Part shown: positions 1 through 7,418 of the stretch, piece after piece
Position numbering within the stretch: the stretch's first letter is position 1
Layout: each line of letters begins with the position of its first letter
Origin: a virus
Strand: one strand, 5' to 3'
DNA length: 35,274 bases
Virus record (IMG/VR): IMGVR_UViG_3300032220_000223
Span: 1-35,274 of that record
Notes under the pieces: generated by a model
What the model was told of the DNA's origin: nothing
The model's database searches: none
Seen by the model: only the letters and a program-made list of their open reading frames with translations
Made by a program: the position numbers and the translations under genes

Positions 1-2
1 CT

Positions 3-482
3 AGTGGCGGTGGCGGTGGAAGTGTTATTTACGGCACAGGATATCCCGGCGGCGCAGGCGGAAGCCCGGGTTACGGCAATTATTGGGGCGGCGGTGGCGG
101 TGGTGCAGGTGGATATTCAGGCGCAGGCGGCAATGGATTTGGTCAAAACTCCGACAGTGTAAATGGTGCCGGACAAGCTGGCGCAGGGGGCGGAGGCGGC
201 GGTGGCGGATCCGGCCCTCAGGGATGGGGATTTGGAGGTGGCGTTGGAATTTTAGGACAAGGTAGTAATGGTGCAGGCGGCATGAACACCGGAGTCGCAG
301 ATAGTCAAAACGGTGGCGGTGGTAGTGGAGGAAACAAATACACCACAGATCCATTTGTTTTAAATACATACGGTGGAGGTATGCGCGGTGGAGTAAATAG
401 TTTTGCAATCCCCGGTGCAGTTCGTATTATCTGGCCAGGAACATCTCGTCAATTCCCATCAACAAATACACAGAATCTGTAA
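3..482 (+). CDS. Glycine-rich tail fibre/adhesin, C-terminal part (5' truncated)
   Basis: The frame is open from the window edge to the stop at 480-482, so this is the C-terminal ~159 residues of a longer protein. It is dominated by poly-glycine runs broken by aromatic and Asn/Ser residues, then ends in a short non-repetitive tail reading GAVRIIWPGTSRQFPSTNT. That tail type is familiar from glycine-rich fibre proteins of T4-like cyano- and aquatic phages. Such Gly-rich stretches form polyglycine-II sandwich tips in gp38-type adhesins that bind the host receptor; the role here is inferred from that resemblance. The high local GC comes from GGC/GGT glycine codons rather than necessarily from foreign origin. 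The start lies outside the window. A GH19 endolysin follows after a 51-base gap that carries a late-promoter-like box. Confidence 0.75.
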   Translation, partial: SGGGGGSVIYGTGYPGGAGGSPGYGNYWGGGGGGAGGYSGAGGNGFGQNSDSVNGAGQAGAGGGGGGGGSGPQGWGFGGGVGILGQGSNGAGGMNTGVADSQNGGGGSGGNKYTTDPFVLNTYGGGMRGGVNSFAIPGAVRIIWPGTSRQFPSTNTQNL

Positions 483-507
483 GTCATCAACAACCTTCAA
501 TCAAAAC

Positions 508-533
508 GATAAATACTATAATAAGGAAGTATT
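508..533 (+). promoter_or_regulatory. T4-type late promoter box overlapping an SD-masking hairpin
   Basis: GATAAATA lies at 508-515, close to the T4 late consensus TATAAATA. AATACT (512-517) is complementary to AGTATT (528-533), and AAGGA (523-527) sits in the loop just before the ATG at 534. A read-through RNA could fold this hairpin. A late transcript starting about six bases after the box would lack the left arm. The layout resembles that of T4 lysozyme gene e. Confidence 0.55.
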
Positions 534-1154
534 ATGGTAACACTAGATTTATTGACACACATGTGTCCCCGAACAAAAGCAAGTATTCTTGAGGGATACT
601 TAGAACCACTAAACACAGTGGCTGAATACTATGACATGAATGTTAATCCAGCAAGATTAGCAGGCTTTCTAGCACAAACAGCACATGAATCCGGTGGATA
701 TACTGCTATTAAAGAAAATCTAAACTATAGTGCTAAGGGACTACGTGGTACATTTGGTAAATATTTCCCCAACGATGAAATAGCTAATCAATATGCAAAG
801 AAGCCAGAACGTATTGCCAATCGTGTATATGGTAATCGTATGAGTAATGGACCAGAAGAATCAGGTGATGGATATCGCTTTTGCGGTCGTGGGTTAATTC
901 AATTAACCGGTCGTGCTAACTATACTAAATTTGCACAAGACTTGGGTATGAGCATAGAAGATACTATTGCTTATTTAGAAACACCTAATGGTGCTGTAGC
1001 AAGTGCCGGATGGTTTTGGGATAACAACAAACTAAATCAATACTGTGATAGTGGAGATTTCGTAACATTAACTAAACGTATCAATGGCGGTACAATTGGA
1101 TTAGAAGATAGAAAACATCACTACGAATTGGCGATGCATTACTTAACAGCATAA
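534..1154 (+). CDS. GH19 chitinase-like endolysin
   Basis: A 206-residue glycoside hydrolase family 19 (chitinase/lysozyme-like) enzyme expected to cleave peptidoglycan glycan strands at lysis. Visible family signatures are FLAQTAHESGGY near residues 45-56, with the putative catalytic Glu in HESGG, the segment GDGYRFCGRGLIQLTGRANY near 109-128, and the C-terminal ITKRINGG-like block, here LTKRINGGTIG. There is no signal peptide or membrane segment, so export would need a holin; a holin-like gene lies at 10765. The start is the first ATG, preceded by AAGGA at 523-527. Its leader can form a hairpin over the ribosome site, suggesting late-only translation. A second GH19 protein with a different N-terminus is encoded at 27371-28147. 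Confidence 0.9.
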   Translation: MVTLDLLTHMCPRTKASILEGYLEPLNTVAEYYDMNVNPARLAGFLAQTAHESGGYTAIKENLNYSAKGLRGTFGKYFPNDEIANQYAKKPERIANRVYGNRMSNGPEESGDGYRFCGRGLIQLTGRANYTKFAQDLGMSIEDTIAYLETPNGAVASAGWFWDNNKLNQYCDSGDFVTLTKRINGGTIGLEDRKHHYELAMHYLTA

Positions 1155-1155
1155 T

Positions 1156-3636
1156 ATGGCACAACCAACTTGGATTACCCCGGCAGGCTCTATAGGTAGT
1201 TTCCCCTATGGATACTCAATGTCATTTGTATTAATAGCCAGTCCTGTATCTCCTGCTACCAGTGTAACATATCAAGTATTAGCAGGAACATTACCCGATA
1301 ACGTAGTATTGAATACAAACAATGGTGCATTAACTGGTATACCTGCATTAGTAACCAGTGATACTACTACTACTTTTACTATTAGAGCAACTGATAACTT
1401 GAACAACATCCGTGATAGAACGTTTAGTATGTTGGTAACTGGTACAGCTACACCACAGTTTACTACACAAAGTGGAGTATTATTGTCTACACAAGATAGT
1501 GTTTGGACTCAATTACAAATTGAATACTCTAATCCATCATCAACTAATGAAGTAGTAATAGAGTTACAGCAAGGTGCATTACCTCCCGGTCTTGAAATAT
1601 CTTTAACTGGATTGATTCAAGGATATCCGACTCCACCTATAACGTTAGTTACATTACCTTTAATAACAACAGTAGGATTATCTACCGAATCAGCAACTTC
1701 ATTAATTTATTGTTTATCGGTTAATGGGGTGACAATTGGACGTCCAGTAACATTTACTAATACAATAGGTAGTATTAATACAGGACAAACATATTATGTT
1801 AACTCAATCAATACTAGTGAGAACGCATTTTCAATTTCTACTACTCAAAATGGAAGTACATTTCCATTAACTGATGCTACTGGTGGAATGAGTATTACTT
1901 TTCCATCAGTATCAAATGGACAGCCTACTATCAGAACATATAATTTTGTACTGAGATTATTAAGTAATTTGGGAAATGATACAGCTTCATATTCAATAAC
2001 TGTTATAAATCAAAATGCCCCAATCGCACAAGGTGGTCCAGGTAATCCTCCTAATACTAGACAACCTACTATATTGAATACACGACCGTTGACAATTACA
2101 GTAAACGATACTGATCCATTTTTTGGTTATTATTTATTACCACCGGTTGCAACAAATGTTAATGCACAATTAGGTACATTTTTAAGTGATAATTATTTTG
2201 CTTTTAAATTAATTGGATACGATTTTGACGGAAGTGGGCTTACATACATCTGTTCTAACTTGCCTTTGGGAATAACGTATGACTCTACTACAGGGTGGTT
2301 AACAGGAACACCTGTAATATCATCACCTGGTATTAATAATTATAGATTTACCGGGCAAGTAGTTAAAACAGGAAATCCTTCAATTGCATCCCCTGTATTT
2401 AATTTTGCATTTAATCTAAGTTTAGACATTACTGGTAATATAGTTTGGGTTACCCCAGCAGATTTAGGTACAATCTATAATGAAACTCTTAGCACACTAA
2501 AAGTAGCAGCAGTATCTGATACTGAATTACAATATAGAGTAACTGACGGTGCATTACCTCCTAACTTAGAATTATTATCAAATGGCGAAATAACAGGTAT
2601 TGTAGCAAGTCAACCAACTAATACTTTCTTAGATGTTGGACAGAATACTGAATTTTCATTTACTGTACAAGCATACTCACCAAACTATTCGATAGTAGAG
2701 TCTAGTAAAACATTTAGTATAAATGTATATCAAGAGTATGGGCAACCTACTGATATACTTTACATACAAGCAACCCCTAGCTTAAATGATAGAGATATAT
2801 TAGCAACGTTGTTAGATAATGATACATTAATACCAACAAATGCATTATACAGAGCAGATGATGTGAATTTTGGTAAAGCAACCAGTGTTATATATGAACA
2901 TGCATATGGTATATATGCAAGTGATATACAAGATTATATTGTAGCTGTAACTAGAAATCATTATTGGAGAAACATAATATTAGGTGAGTTAAAAACTGCT
3001 GTAGCTAGAGATAATAATAACAATATCATTTACGAAGTAGTGTATAGTGAAGTAATAGATAACTTAATCAATCCACAAGGTGTTAGTGTTCCTAGTTCTA
3101 TATATTGGCCAAGATTTATTGATTTAAATTTAGGTCCATGGTATACTAGCGTTACTAATATTTTTACAAGTTATGTAGATTTATTAAATCAACAGTTTTA
3201 TACTAGCTTGTCTCCTGGATATGCTAGAACATTATATCCTAACAGTTTATACAATATGCGTAATCGTGTTGCTGATGTATTGGGTCAAGTTCTTAATAGT
3301 ACATTATTACCGTTATGGATGACAAGTCAACAAATAAATGGAAGCACTTTGGGTTATACTCAGGCTTGGGTTATATGTTACACAAAGCCTGGTTATGCTG
3401 AAACAGTCAAAACAAACATAGAAACTAATTGGCCATATACACTTAACCAAATTAACTTCAATATAGATAGATTTACAGTAGATAAAAGCACTACTTACAA
3501 TTGGGAGAATAACTTGAATCCTCCTGCTTGGGCTAGCTTACCTAGTGCTACTCCAGTGCCCGATCCACTAGACAGTCAAAATTTCTATGTATTGTTCCCA
3601 CGACAAACTATTTTGCCAGATGAATCACAATACTAA
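1156..3636 (+). CDS. Large structural protein with repeated putative Ig (He_PIG-like) domains
   Basis: An 826-residue Thr/Asn/Ser-rich protein, probably a tail or baseplate-fibre component. At least four segments show the He_PIG pattern G-x-LPxx[VLI]xLxxxxGxxxGxP: near residues 44-64 (GTLPDNVVLNTNNGALTGIP), 138-158 (GALPPGLEISLTGLIQGYP), 368-390 (NLPLGITYDSTTGWLTGTP) and 466-485 (GALPPNLELLSNGEITG). Such bacterial Ig-like folds are common on phage exteriors, where they may bind carbohydrate. The last ~270 residues lack this pattern, are richer in Tyr and Asn, and may be the virion attachment part. It starts two bases after the endolysin stop, so the two are probably co-transcribed. The exact virion position cannot be told from sequence alone. 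Confidence 0.7.
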   Translation: MAQPTWITPAGSIGSFPYGYSMSFVLIASPVSPATSVTYQVLAGTLPDNVVLNTNNGALTGIPALVTSDTTTTFTIRATDNLNNIRDRTFSMLVTGTATPQFTTQSGVLLSTQDSVWTQLQIEYSNPSSTNEVVIELQQGALPPGLEISLTGLIQGYPTPPITLVTLPLITTVGLSTESATSLIYCLSVNGVTIGRPVTFTNTIGSINTGQTYYVNSINTSENAFSISTTQNGSTFPLTDATGGMSITFPSVSNGQPTIRTYNFVLRLLSNLGNDTASYSITVINQNAPIAQGGPGNPPNTRQPTILNTRPLTITVNDTDPFFGYYLLPPVATNVNAQLGTFLSDNYFAFKLIGYDFDGSGLTYICSNLPLGITYDSTTGWLTGTPVISSPGINNYRFTGQVVKTGNPSIASPVFNFAFNLSLDITGNIVWVTPADLGTIYNETLSTLKVAAVSDTELQYRVTDGALPPNLELLSNGEITGIVASQPTNTFLDVGQNTEFSFTVQAYSPNYSIVESSKTFSINVYQEYGQPTDILYIQATPSLNDRDILATLLDNDTLIPTNALYRADDVNFGKATSVIYEHAYGIYASDIQDYIVAVTRNHYWRNIILGELKTAVARDNNNNIIYEVVYSEVIDNLINPQGVSVPSSIYWPRFIDLNLGPWYTSVTNIFTSYVDLLNQQFYTSLSPGYARTLYPNSLYNMRNRVADVLGQVLNSTLLPLWMTSQQINGSTLGYTQAWVICYTKPGYAETVKTNIETNWPYTLNQINFNIDRFTVDKSTTYNWENNLNPPAWASLPSATPVPDPLDSQNFYVLFPRQTILPDESQY

Positions 3637-3639
3637 ATA
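3634..3639 (+). promoter_or_regulatory. Possible late promoter (TAAATA) before the fibre gene
   Basis: CTAAATATATAT follows directly on the stop of the Ig-like protein and lies about 20 bases before the ATG at 3659. It fits the GATAAATA series seen elsewhere but lacks the leading GA. In this AT-rich context it is weaker evidence. Confidence 0.35.
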
Positions 3640-3658
3640 TATATAACGGAATACAAAC

Positions 3659-4933
3659 ATGAGTACAATCAATACAAACGCAATTAATGTAAATTATCCT
3701 GTCCCGGGTGTGAACAACAACAGCCAAGGATTCAGAGATAATTTTGCATCTATTGTAACTAATCTAAATGCTGCTGGCACTGAAATCACCGACCTTCAGA
3801 ATAAAGTCGTAGTTAAACAGGCATTAATTGGTACAACTATTAATAATGATATGGCTAACACCCTTATCAGTAACGCAAGCACACGTAGCTTTAGAGCAAC
3901 TACATATAATTTGGGTAACGCATTAGCAGGTACTGTTCTAGTGAATGCGTCATTAGGTGACGTTCAATATGGTACAATAGCAGGAGACACTACAATTAAT
4001 TTTGGTAGTTGGGCACCAAGTGGTACACAAAGCAATGTACAAATTAATCTAGCGATATCTAACACCCTTTCAACTATTACTTTCCCATCAAGTGTAACAT
4101 TATCTCCTGACACAGGCGCAACTACACTTGAAAACTATTCTAATAGTAGTGGTAATTTAGCAGTAACAATACCAAATGGCGTAACTCAACTTAACTACTT
4201 AGTAAGCACTACTGATTGCGGAAACTCATTATACATTACTCCAATAAATCGTCCAAGAATATCAACTGCAATACAACAACGTCTTGTTCCTCCAACTGGC
4301 TTGCAAGGTGATGTTAACGGAGATGTGGCAGTTGGAACATCAGTTGATCAATTAACAATCACTGGTGCTAATACAAATCCGTATCTTACAACTTCCGGAA
4401 ACACTACACAACTTTATACTGATTTACCGATCGTGTTCACCGGTACTTCACTTGCAGGTAACATTGTAGTAGGAACAACGTATTACGTAAGAAATGTAGT
4501 CTCAAGTACTACATTTACTGTATCATCATCAATTGGTGGAGCCAACATTGCTATTGGAGCAAATGCTTCAGGTACTACTATGTTTGCTAATCCAGTTGGT
4601 TATATCTATGTTGCCACAGATACTTACAATTCAACTGCATACTCAAAAAATGTTATATCAACTACTGTAACTACTAACGTAGTCACTTTGAATTCTACCT
4701 CAAGTTTATTAGTAAATGCTCCTATAGTGTTTGATGCTAATATAGGTGGATTGTATGCTAATACTGTTTATTACATCAAAACAATATCTAGCCCAAATAT
4801 TACAGTTAGTCAATCTAGGGCAAATGGAGTAGCTGGAACAACAGTTACATTGAGTTCCAATACAACTGCTACTACTGCTAATATCTATATTGGTAGTGAT
4901 ATCTGGAAAAGAATCGCACTCTCTCCTTGGTGA
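3659..4933 (+). CDS. Putative tail fibre protein
   Basis: A 424-residue protein rich in Thr, Ser, Asn, Val and Ile, without Cys clusters or membrane segments. The N-terminus (INTNAINVNYPVPGVNNNSQ then GFRDNFASIV) resembles the opening of fibre proteins in T4-like aquatic phages, where the phrase NNSQGFRDNF precedes a coiled region; here a short heptad-like stretch (IVTNLNAAGTEITDLQNKVV) follows. The rest is a beta-rich, repetitive body with recurring motifs of the type VGTTYYVRNVVSSTTFTVS and ANTVYYIKTISSPNITVS (near residues 270-295 and 360-385), a short repeat also present as GQTYYVNSINTSENAFSIS in the preceding protein. That shared motif supports a common fibre architecture. The specific role (long fibre, short fibre or decoration) is not determined. 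Confidence 0.65.
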   Translation: MSTINTNAINVNYPVPGVNNNSQGFRDNFASIVTNLNAAGTEITDLQNKVVVKQALIGTTINNDMANTLISNASTRSFRATTYNLGNALAGTVLVNASLGDVQYGTIAGDTTINFGSWAPSGTQSNVQINLAISNTLSTITFPSSVTLSPDTGATTLENYSNSSGNLAVTIPNGVTQLNYLVSTTDCGNSLYITPINRPRISTAIQQRLVPPTGLQGDVNGDVAVGTSVDQLTITGANTNPYLTTSGNTTQLYTDLPIVFTGTSLAGNIVVGTTYYVRNVVSSTTFTVSSSIGGANIAIGANASGTTMFANPVGYIYVATDTYNSTAYSKNVISTTVTTNVVTLNSTSSLLVNAPIVFDANIGGLYANTVYYIKTISSPNITVSQSRANGVAGTTVTLSSNTTATTANIYIGSDIWKRIALSPW

Positions 4934-4939
4934 TAAATA
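4932..4939 (+). promoter_or_regulatory. Late-promoter-like box GATAAATA just before ATG 4945
   Basis: GATAAATA overlaps the stop of the fibre gene and ends five bases before the ATG at 4945. If it acts like a T4 late promoter (box at about -13 to -6), the RNA would begin at or next to the ATG and be nearly leaderless. Confidence 0.4.
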
Positions 4940-4944
4940 TTTGA

Positions 4945-5202
4945 ATGGAACATCCATTCTTAGATAAGAAAAAATTGTCCGAAAAGACATTAGAAGAAAT
5001 TCAAACCAGTTTAACTGATTTGATGAATAAACTAACCTTTGCTTCTCGTACAGGTAACAGACCATTAATCAACCAGCTTCATATGGTAATTGAAACATAT
5101 CGCAATGAAGCCAGCAAAAAACTTGATGAGGTTATGAAAAAACAAAACATACAAGGTCAAGTATCAATACAAAAAGAGGATCAAATTGGCAACAAGAATT
5201 GA
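4945..5202 (+). CDS. Small helical protein of unknown function
   Basis: An 85-residue, charged, probably all-helical protein (MEHPFLDKKKLSEKTLEEIQ...). There are no cysteines, membrane segments or catalytic motifs. The middle (LMNKLTFASRTGNRPLINQL followed by HMVIETYRNEASKKLDEVMK) looks like two amphipathic helices, which would suit a small structural or scaffold-like subunit, but no family is recognised. It follows the fibre gene by 11 bases. Its 3' end overlaps the start of the next gene by 17 bases in another frame, suggesting translational coupling. No Shine-Dalgarno sequence is obvious because the gap is filled by the GATAAATA box. Confidence 0.6.
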   Translation: MEHPFLDKKKLSEKTLEEIQTSLTDLMNKLTFASRTGNRPLINQLHMVIETYRNEASKKLDEVMKKQNIQGQVSIQKEDQIGNKN

Positions 5203-5791
5203 ACGTGAATTTGCATTTCAAGCTGGGGTTTATTTTGAAGGTGAATTCTTAATGACCATCTACGAACTTGCATTGAAAATGGAAGTTGATACAGCATCTA
5301 TTAAAGAACAAAATATAGCAATGGATAGAATACACTACTTCTTGCATGAATGTTTGGGTAATAGTATCTTTGTACAAGATTCAGAAAAGAAAGCTATAGA
5401 AAAATACATGCAGGCTGATATCAAAGTCTGTACATTACCTGACGAACCATATGACCAAATTATAACCATATTGTTATTGCTTAAACTAAACGCAATAACA
5501 GAAGGCAAACTGCATATCACCGACATTTCACTTATGTCTGGATTAAGTGATGATGTTAAATTTGTATACGATGTAGAAACTGTTGCTAATCATCCATTCG
5601 GAAACAAGGGCTGGTGGACAGATTCTTCTACTGCTATAGCAGATGTAACTAAATCTAACAAAAAAGATAAGATAGTTAGATTAGTAAAGCAACATAGTGA
5701 TTGGGCAAGTGTTGGATTAGATTGGGAACAAAAAGAACACAAAACTACTGAAATTATTTTCAGTAATGACCATGAAAAACAACCATTATAG
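5186..5791 (+). CDS. Unknown protein, TTG start
   Basis: A 201-residue protein with no recognised family. The proposed start is TTG at 5186, supported by an AGAGGA ribosome-binding sequence about seven bases upstream and by overlap with the end of the preceding gene. The first ~110 residues look helical (TIYELALKMEVDTASIKEQN, then a Leu-rich stretch QIITILLLLKLNAITEGKL). The C-terminal third has aromatic and charged residues (FGNKGWWTDSS...DWASVGLDWEQKE). The Leu-rich stretch is too short and too flanked by charge to call a membrane anchor. The position after tail genes hints at a structural or assembly role, but this is weak inference. It ends just before a strong sigma70-like promoter. Confidence 0.6.
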   Translation: MATRIEREFAFQAGVYFEGEFLMTIYELALKMEVDTASIKEQNIAMDRIHYFLHECLGNSIFVQDSEKKAIEKYMQADIKVCTLPDEPYDQIITILLLLKLNAITEGKLHITDISLMSGLSDDVKFVYDVETVANHPFGNKGWWTDSSTAIADVTKSNKKDKIVRLVKQHSDWASVGLDWEQKEHKTTEIIFSNDHEKQPL

Positions 5792-5820
5792 TTGATTTAC
5801 ACAAAAATCTATGTTATAAT
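5792..5820 (+). promoter_or_regulatory. Sigma70-like promoter with palindromic -10 region
   Basis: TTGATT (5792-5797), a 17-base spacer and TATAAT (5815-5820). The -10 is preceded by TGT (extended -10) and flanked by the inverted arms CTATG and CATAG. The predicted start point, about seven bases after the -10, falls on the ATG at 5827, giving a leaderless message. The arms could be an operator. Confidence 0.65.
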
Positions 5821-5826
5821 ACATAG

Positions 5827-6336
5827 ATGAAAACTGACAATCATGGGCAAATAATTCTCACAGAAGATGACCTCTGTGATTTGTATATGCGTGACCCAAC
5901 ACGTACTATCAAAAAATGTCTAGTAGATAATCAAATAAATCTGGATAGTATCTTTCTCTCGGATGAAAATCTACCCGCCCTGGTTGAATGTGTTGATAAT
6001 AAATTATCAACTGAAGAATTTGATGAACTAAATCAATCACAATGGCAAATGCCAGCCGAATACTATGAAATGGACATTGCTAAATGGGTATTGGATCAAT
6101 GTAAAAATGAAGAAGAACTGCAACGTGCAGGTGATGAATTAATAAAATTCCATGATAGGAATATGTTCCCGTTGTTGAAGTATTTAAAGTATCTAGTTGA
6201 TACAATGCGTAGAAACAATATTGTATGGGGTGTAGGTAGAGGCAGTAGTGTAGCCAGTTATGTATTGTATTTGATTGGAATTCATCGTATAAATAGTTTG
6301 TACTATCAATTATCGGTAGACGAATTCTTAAAATAA
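5827..6336 (+). CDS. Pol III alpha-like palm fragment (GRGS motif, no catalytic Asp block)
   Basis: A 169-residue protein whose C-terminus (residues ~113-169) resembles the stretch of bacterial DNA polymerase III alpha that contains the GPGRGS nucleotide-binding motif: here VWGVGRGSSVASYVLYLIGI at 133-152, then a segment matching the 'DPLxxxLxFERFLN' region (INSLYYQLSVDEFLK). The protein stops exactly there, before the PDFDxDF catalytic aspartates of true alpha subunits, so it cannot be a complete polymerase. The N-terminal 110 residues are acidic and unassigned. It is transcribed from its own sigma70-like promoter with the ATG at the predicted start point, suggesting early expression. It may act as a decoy, a regulatory partner or a relic domain; the function is unknown. 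Confidence 0.6.
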   Translation: MKTDNHGQIILTEDDLCDLYMRDPTRTIKKCLVDNQINLDSIFLSDENLPALVECVDNKLSTEEFDELNQSQWQMPAEYYEMDIAKWVLDQCKNEEELQRAGDELIKFHDRNMFPLLKYLKYLVDTMRRNNIVWGVGRGSSVASYVLYLIGIHRINSLYYQLSVDEFLK

Positions 6337-6346
6337 GGAGATTAAA

Positions 6347-6721
6347 ATGGGTGTATATAGATCCGCAATGGGCAAGAGTGTTGATATGGGTGCTATCGTA
6401 GCAAGAAATGAAAAGACTAGGGCTGTCGGGAATGTAAAAAATCTCAACGCACGTGGGGATACAATTGATGCAATGGGTAGAGTTATCAAACCTGTAACAG
6501 ACAAAGTAAATAACGCATACAGCAAAACAGTAGGCAATCGTTCTGCACAGGTTGTCAAAAAACCACAACAGAAATTACAACCTGATGCCCCTAAGCCAGC
6601 AAAGATTGATGTAGAAGAACTTCTTCCTGAAGAATTAGAATTAGAAGAATCATTAGATGATGATTTAGAAATTGAAAAAATCAAAGAAGAAGAAATTAAG
6701 AAAGCAACAAAGAAGAAGTAA
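6347..6721 (+). CDS. Unknown protein with acidic/lysine-rich C-terminus
   Basis: A 124-residue protein preceded by a good ribosome site (AAGGAG at about 6335). Residues 1-55 are basic to neutral (MGVYRSAMGKSVDMGAIVAR...). A Pro/Lys/Gln linker follows near 70-85, then a strongly acidic helix (VEELLPEELELEESLDDDLE) and a Lys-rich end. The layout resembles small phage scaffold- or head-associated proteins, but no family is recognised. It lies 10 bases after the Pol III-like gene and abuts the co-chaperonin gene, with only one base between the stop and the next ATG, so the three probably form one transcription unit. Confidence 0.6.
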   Translation: MGVYRSAMGKSVDMGAIVARNEKTRAVGNVKNLNARGDTIDAMGRVIKPVTDKVNNAYSKTVGNRSAQVVKKPQQKLQPDAPKPAKIDVEELLPEELELEESLDDDLEIEKIKEEEIKKATKKK

Positions 6722-6722
6722 C

Positions 6723-7103
6723 ATGGAAGAAAAGAAATTAGCATTTGAACCGCATAAATTCACCAAAGATCAATTCAGACCTATTGGCGCACATATCATT
6801 GTATGTGATATGAGTTTTGACCAACGTATCACACATGGTGGTATTCTATTACCCAATGATGATATGAAAAGTTCTGGTATCAGACCTCGTTGGGGAAAGA
6901 TATACGCTGTGGGTACAGACAACAAAGACCCAGATATCGTTGAAGGCAAATGGGTTTGTGTCAGCCATGGACGCTGGACTCGTGGTATTGATATTGAAGA
7001 TGAAACGGGTAAGAAAACATTGCGTAGAGTTGATCCTAGTGATATACTAATGATGTCAGATGAACAAGTATCTGATTCAACATTAAGCGAAATGGTATAT
7101 TAA
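6723..7103 (+). CDS. GroES-like co-chaperonin
   Basis: A 126-residue protein of the Cpn10/GroES family, functionally comparable to T4 gp31, which partners host GroEL to fold the major capsid protein. The family core is clear: FRPIGAHIIVCDMSFDQRIT opens the barrel (~18-37), a mobile-loop-like segment with GGILLPND follows (~39-46), then RWGKIYAVG (the 'xGxVxAVG' strand) and a later VEGKWVCVSHGRW strand matching the 'VKVGDxVLF' position. It is longer than GroES (97 residues), with extra residues at both ends and an insert before the last strand, as gp31 also differs. A start further upstream is possible in frame, but ATG 6723 directly follows the previous stop and gives the natural N-terminus (MEEKKLAFEP). 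DnaJ and ClpA homologues further on make a chaperone set. Confidence 0.85.
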   Translation: MEEKKLAFEPHKFTKDQFRPIGAHIIVCDMSFDQRITHGGILLPNDDMKSSGIRPRWGKIYAVGTDNKDPDIVEGKWVCVSHGRWTRGIDIEDETGKKTLRRVDPSDILMMSDEQVSDSTLSEMVY

Positions 7104-7418
7104 ATGATAAATTGGTTTAAGCAAAAAGTTATTCAGTGGGTTAGAGAAGATTGGAATAAAGTCCGACATGGTGATGGTGATGTGTTCCAAGGACAATCTT
7201 CAAAAACTACTAGTATTATTAGTTCAGGTCGTAGACTGGATCAGTCAAACGGTATGAACTTTGCAATACATTCAGCTAACGGTGGGTATGTAATGGAGTA
7301 TAATTCATATGATCCTAGAACAGATGAACGTCAGGTATCACTACATATCATCACTAGTGATCAAGACTTAGGTCAAGGTATCGCACACATTATCACACTT
7401 GAAATGCTTAGAAAATGA
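7104..7418 (+). CDS. Conserved-looking small protein of unknown function
   Basis: A 104-residue protein. The N-terminal helix is amphipathic and aromatic (MINWFKQKVIQWVREDWNKV). A low-complexity Ser/Thr stretch follows, then a beta-rich core (GMNFAIHSANGGYVMEYNSY...QVSLHIITSDQDLGQGIAHI) ending in a helix (TLEMLRK). No enzymatic motif is visible. It begins directly after the co-chaperonin stop and overlaps the clamp-loader start by ATGA, so translation is probably coupled to that replication gene. The family is not recognised with a function. Confidence 0.65.
   Translation: MINWFKQKVIQWVREDWNKVRHGDGDVFQGQSSKTTSIISSGRRLDQSNGMNFAIHSANGGYVMEYNSYDPRTDERQVSLHIITSDQDLGQGIAHIITLEMLRK

Noticed and set aside
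25-408. Long minus-strand frame opposite the glycine-rich gene
   Set aside because: It is the mirror of GGN glycine codons and has no ribosome site or plausible protein composition (Arg/His/Leu-rich).
6328-6744. Minus-strand Ser/Phe-rich frames opposite 6080-6744
   Set aside because: They are antisense to two well-supported genes and have no promoter or ribosome site.
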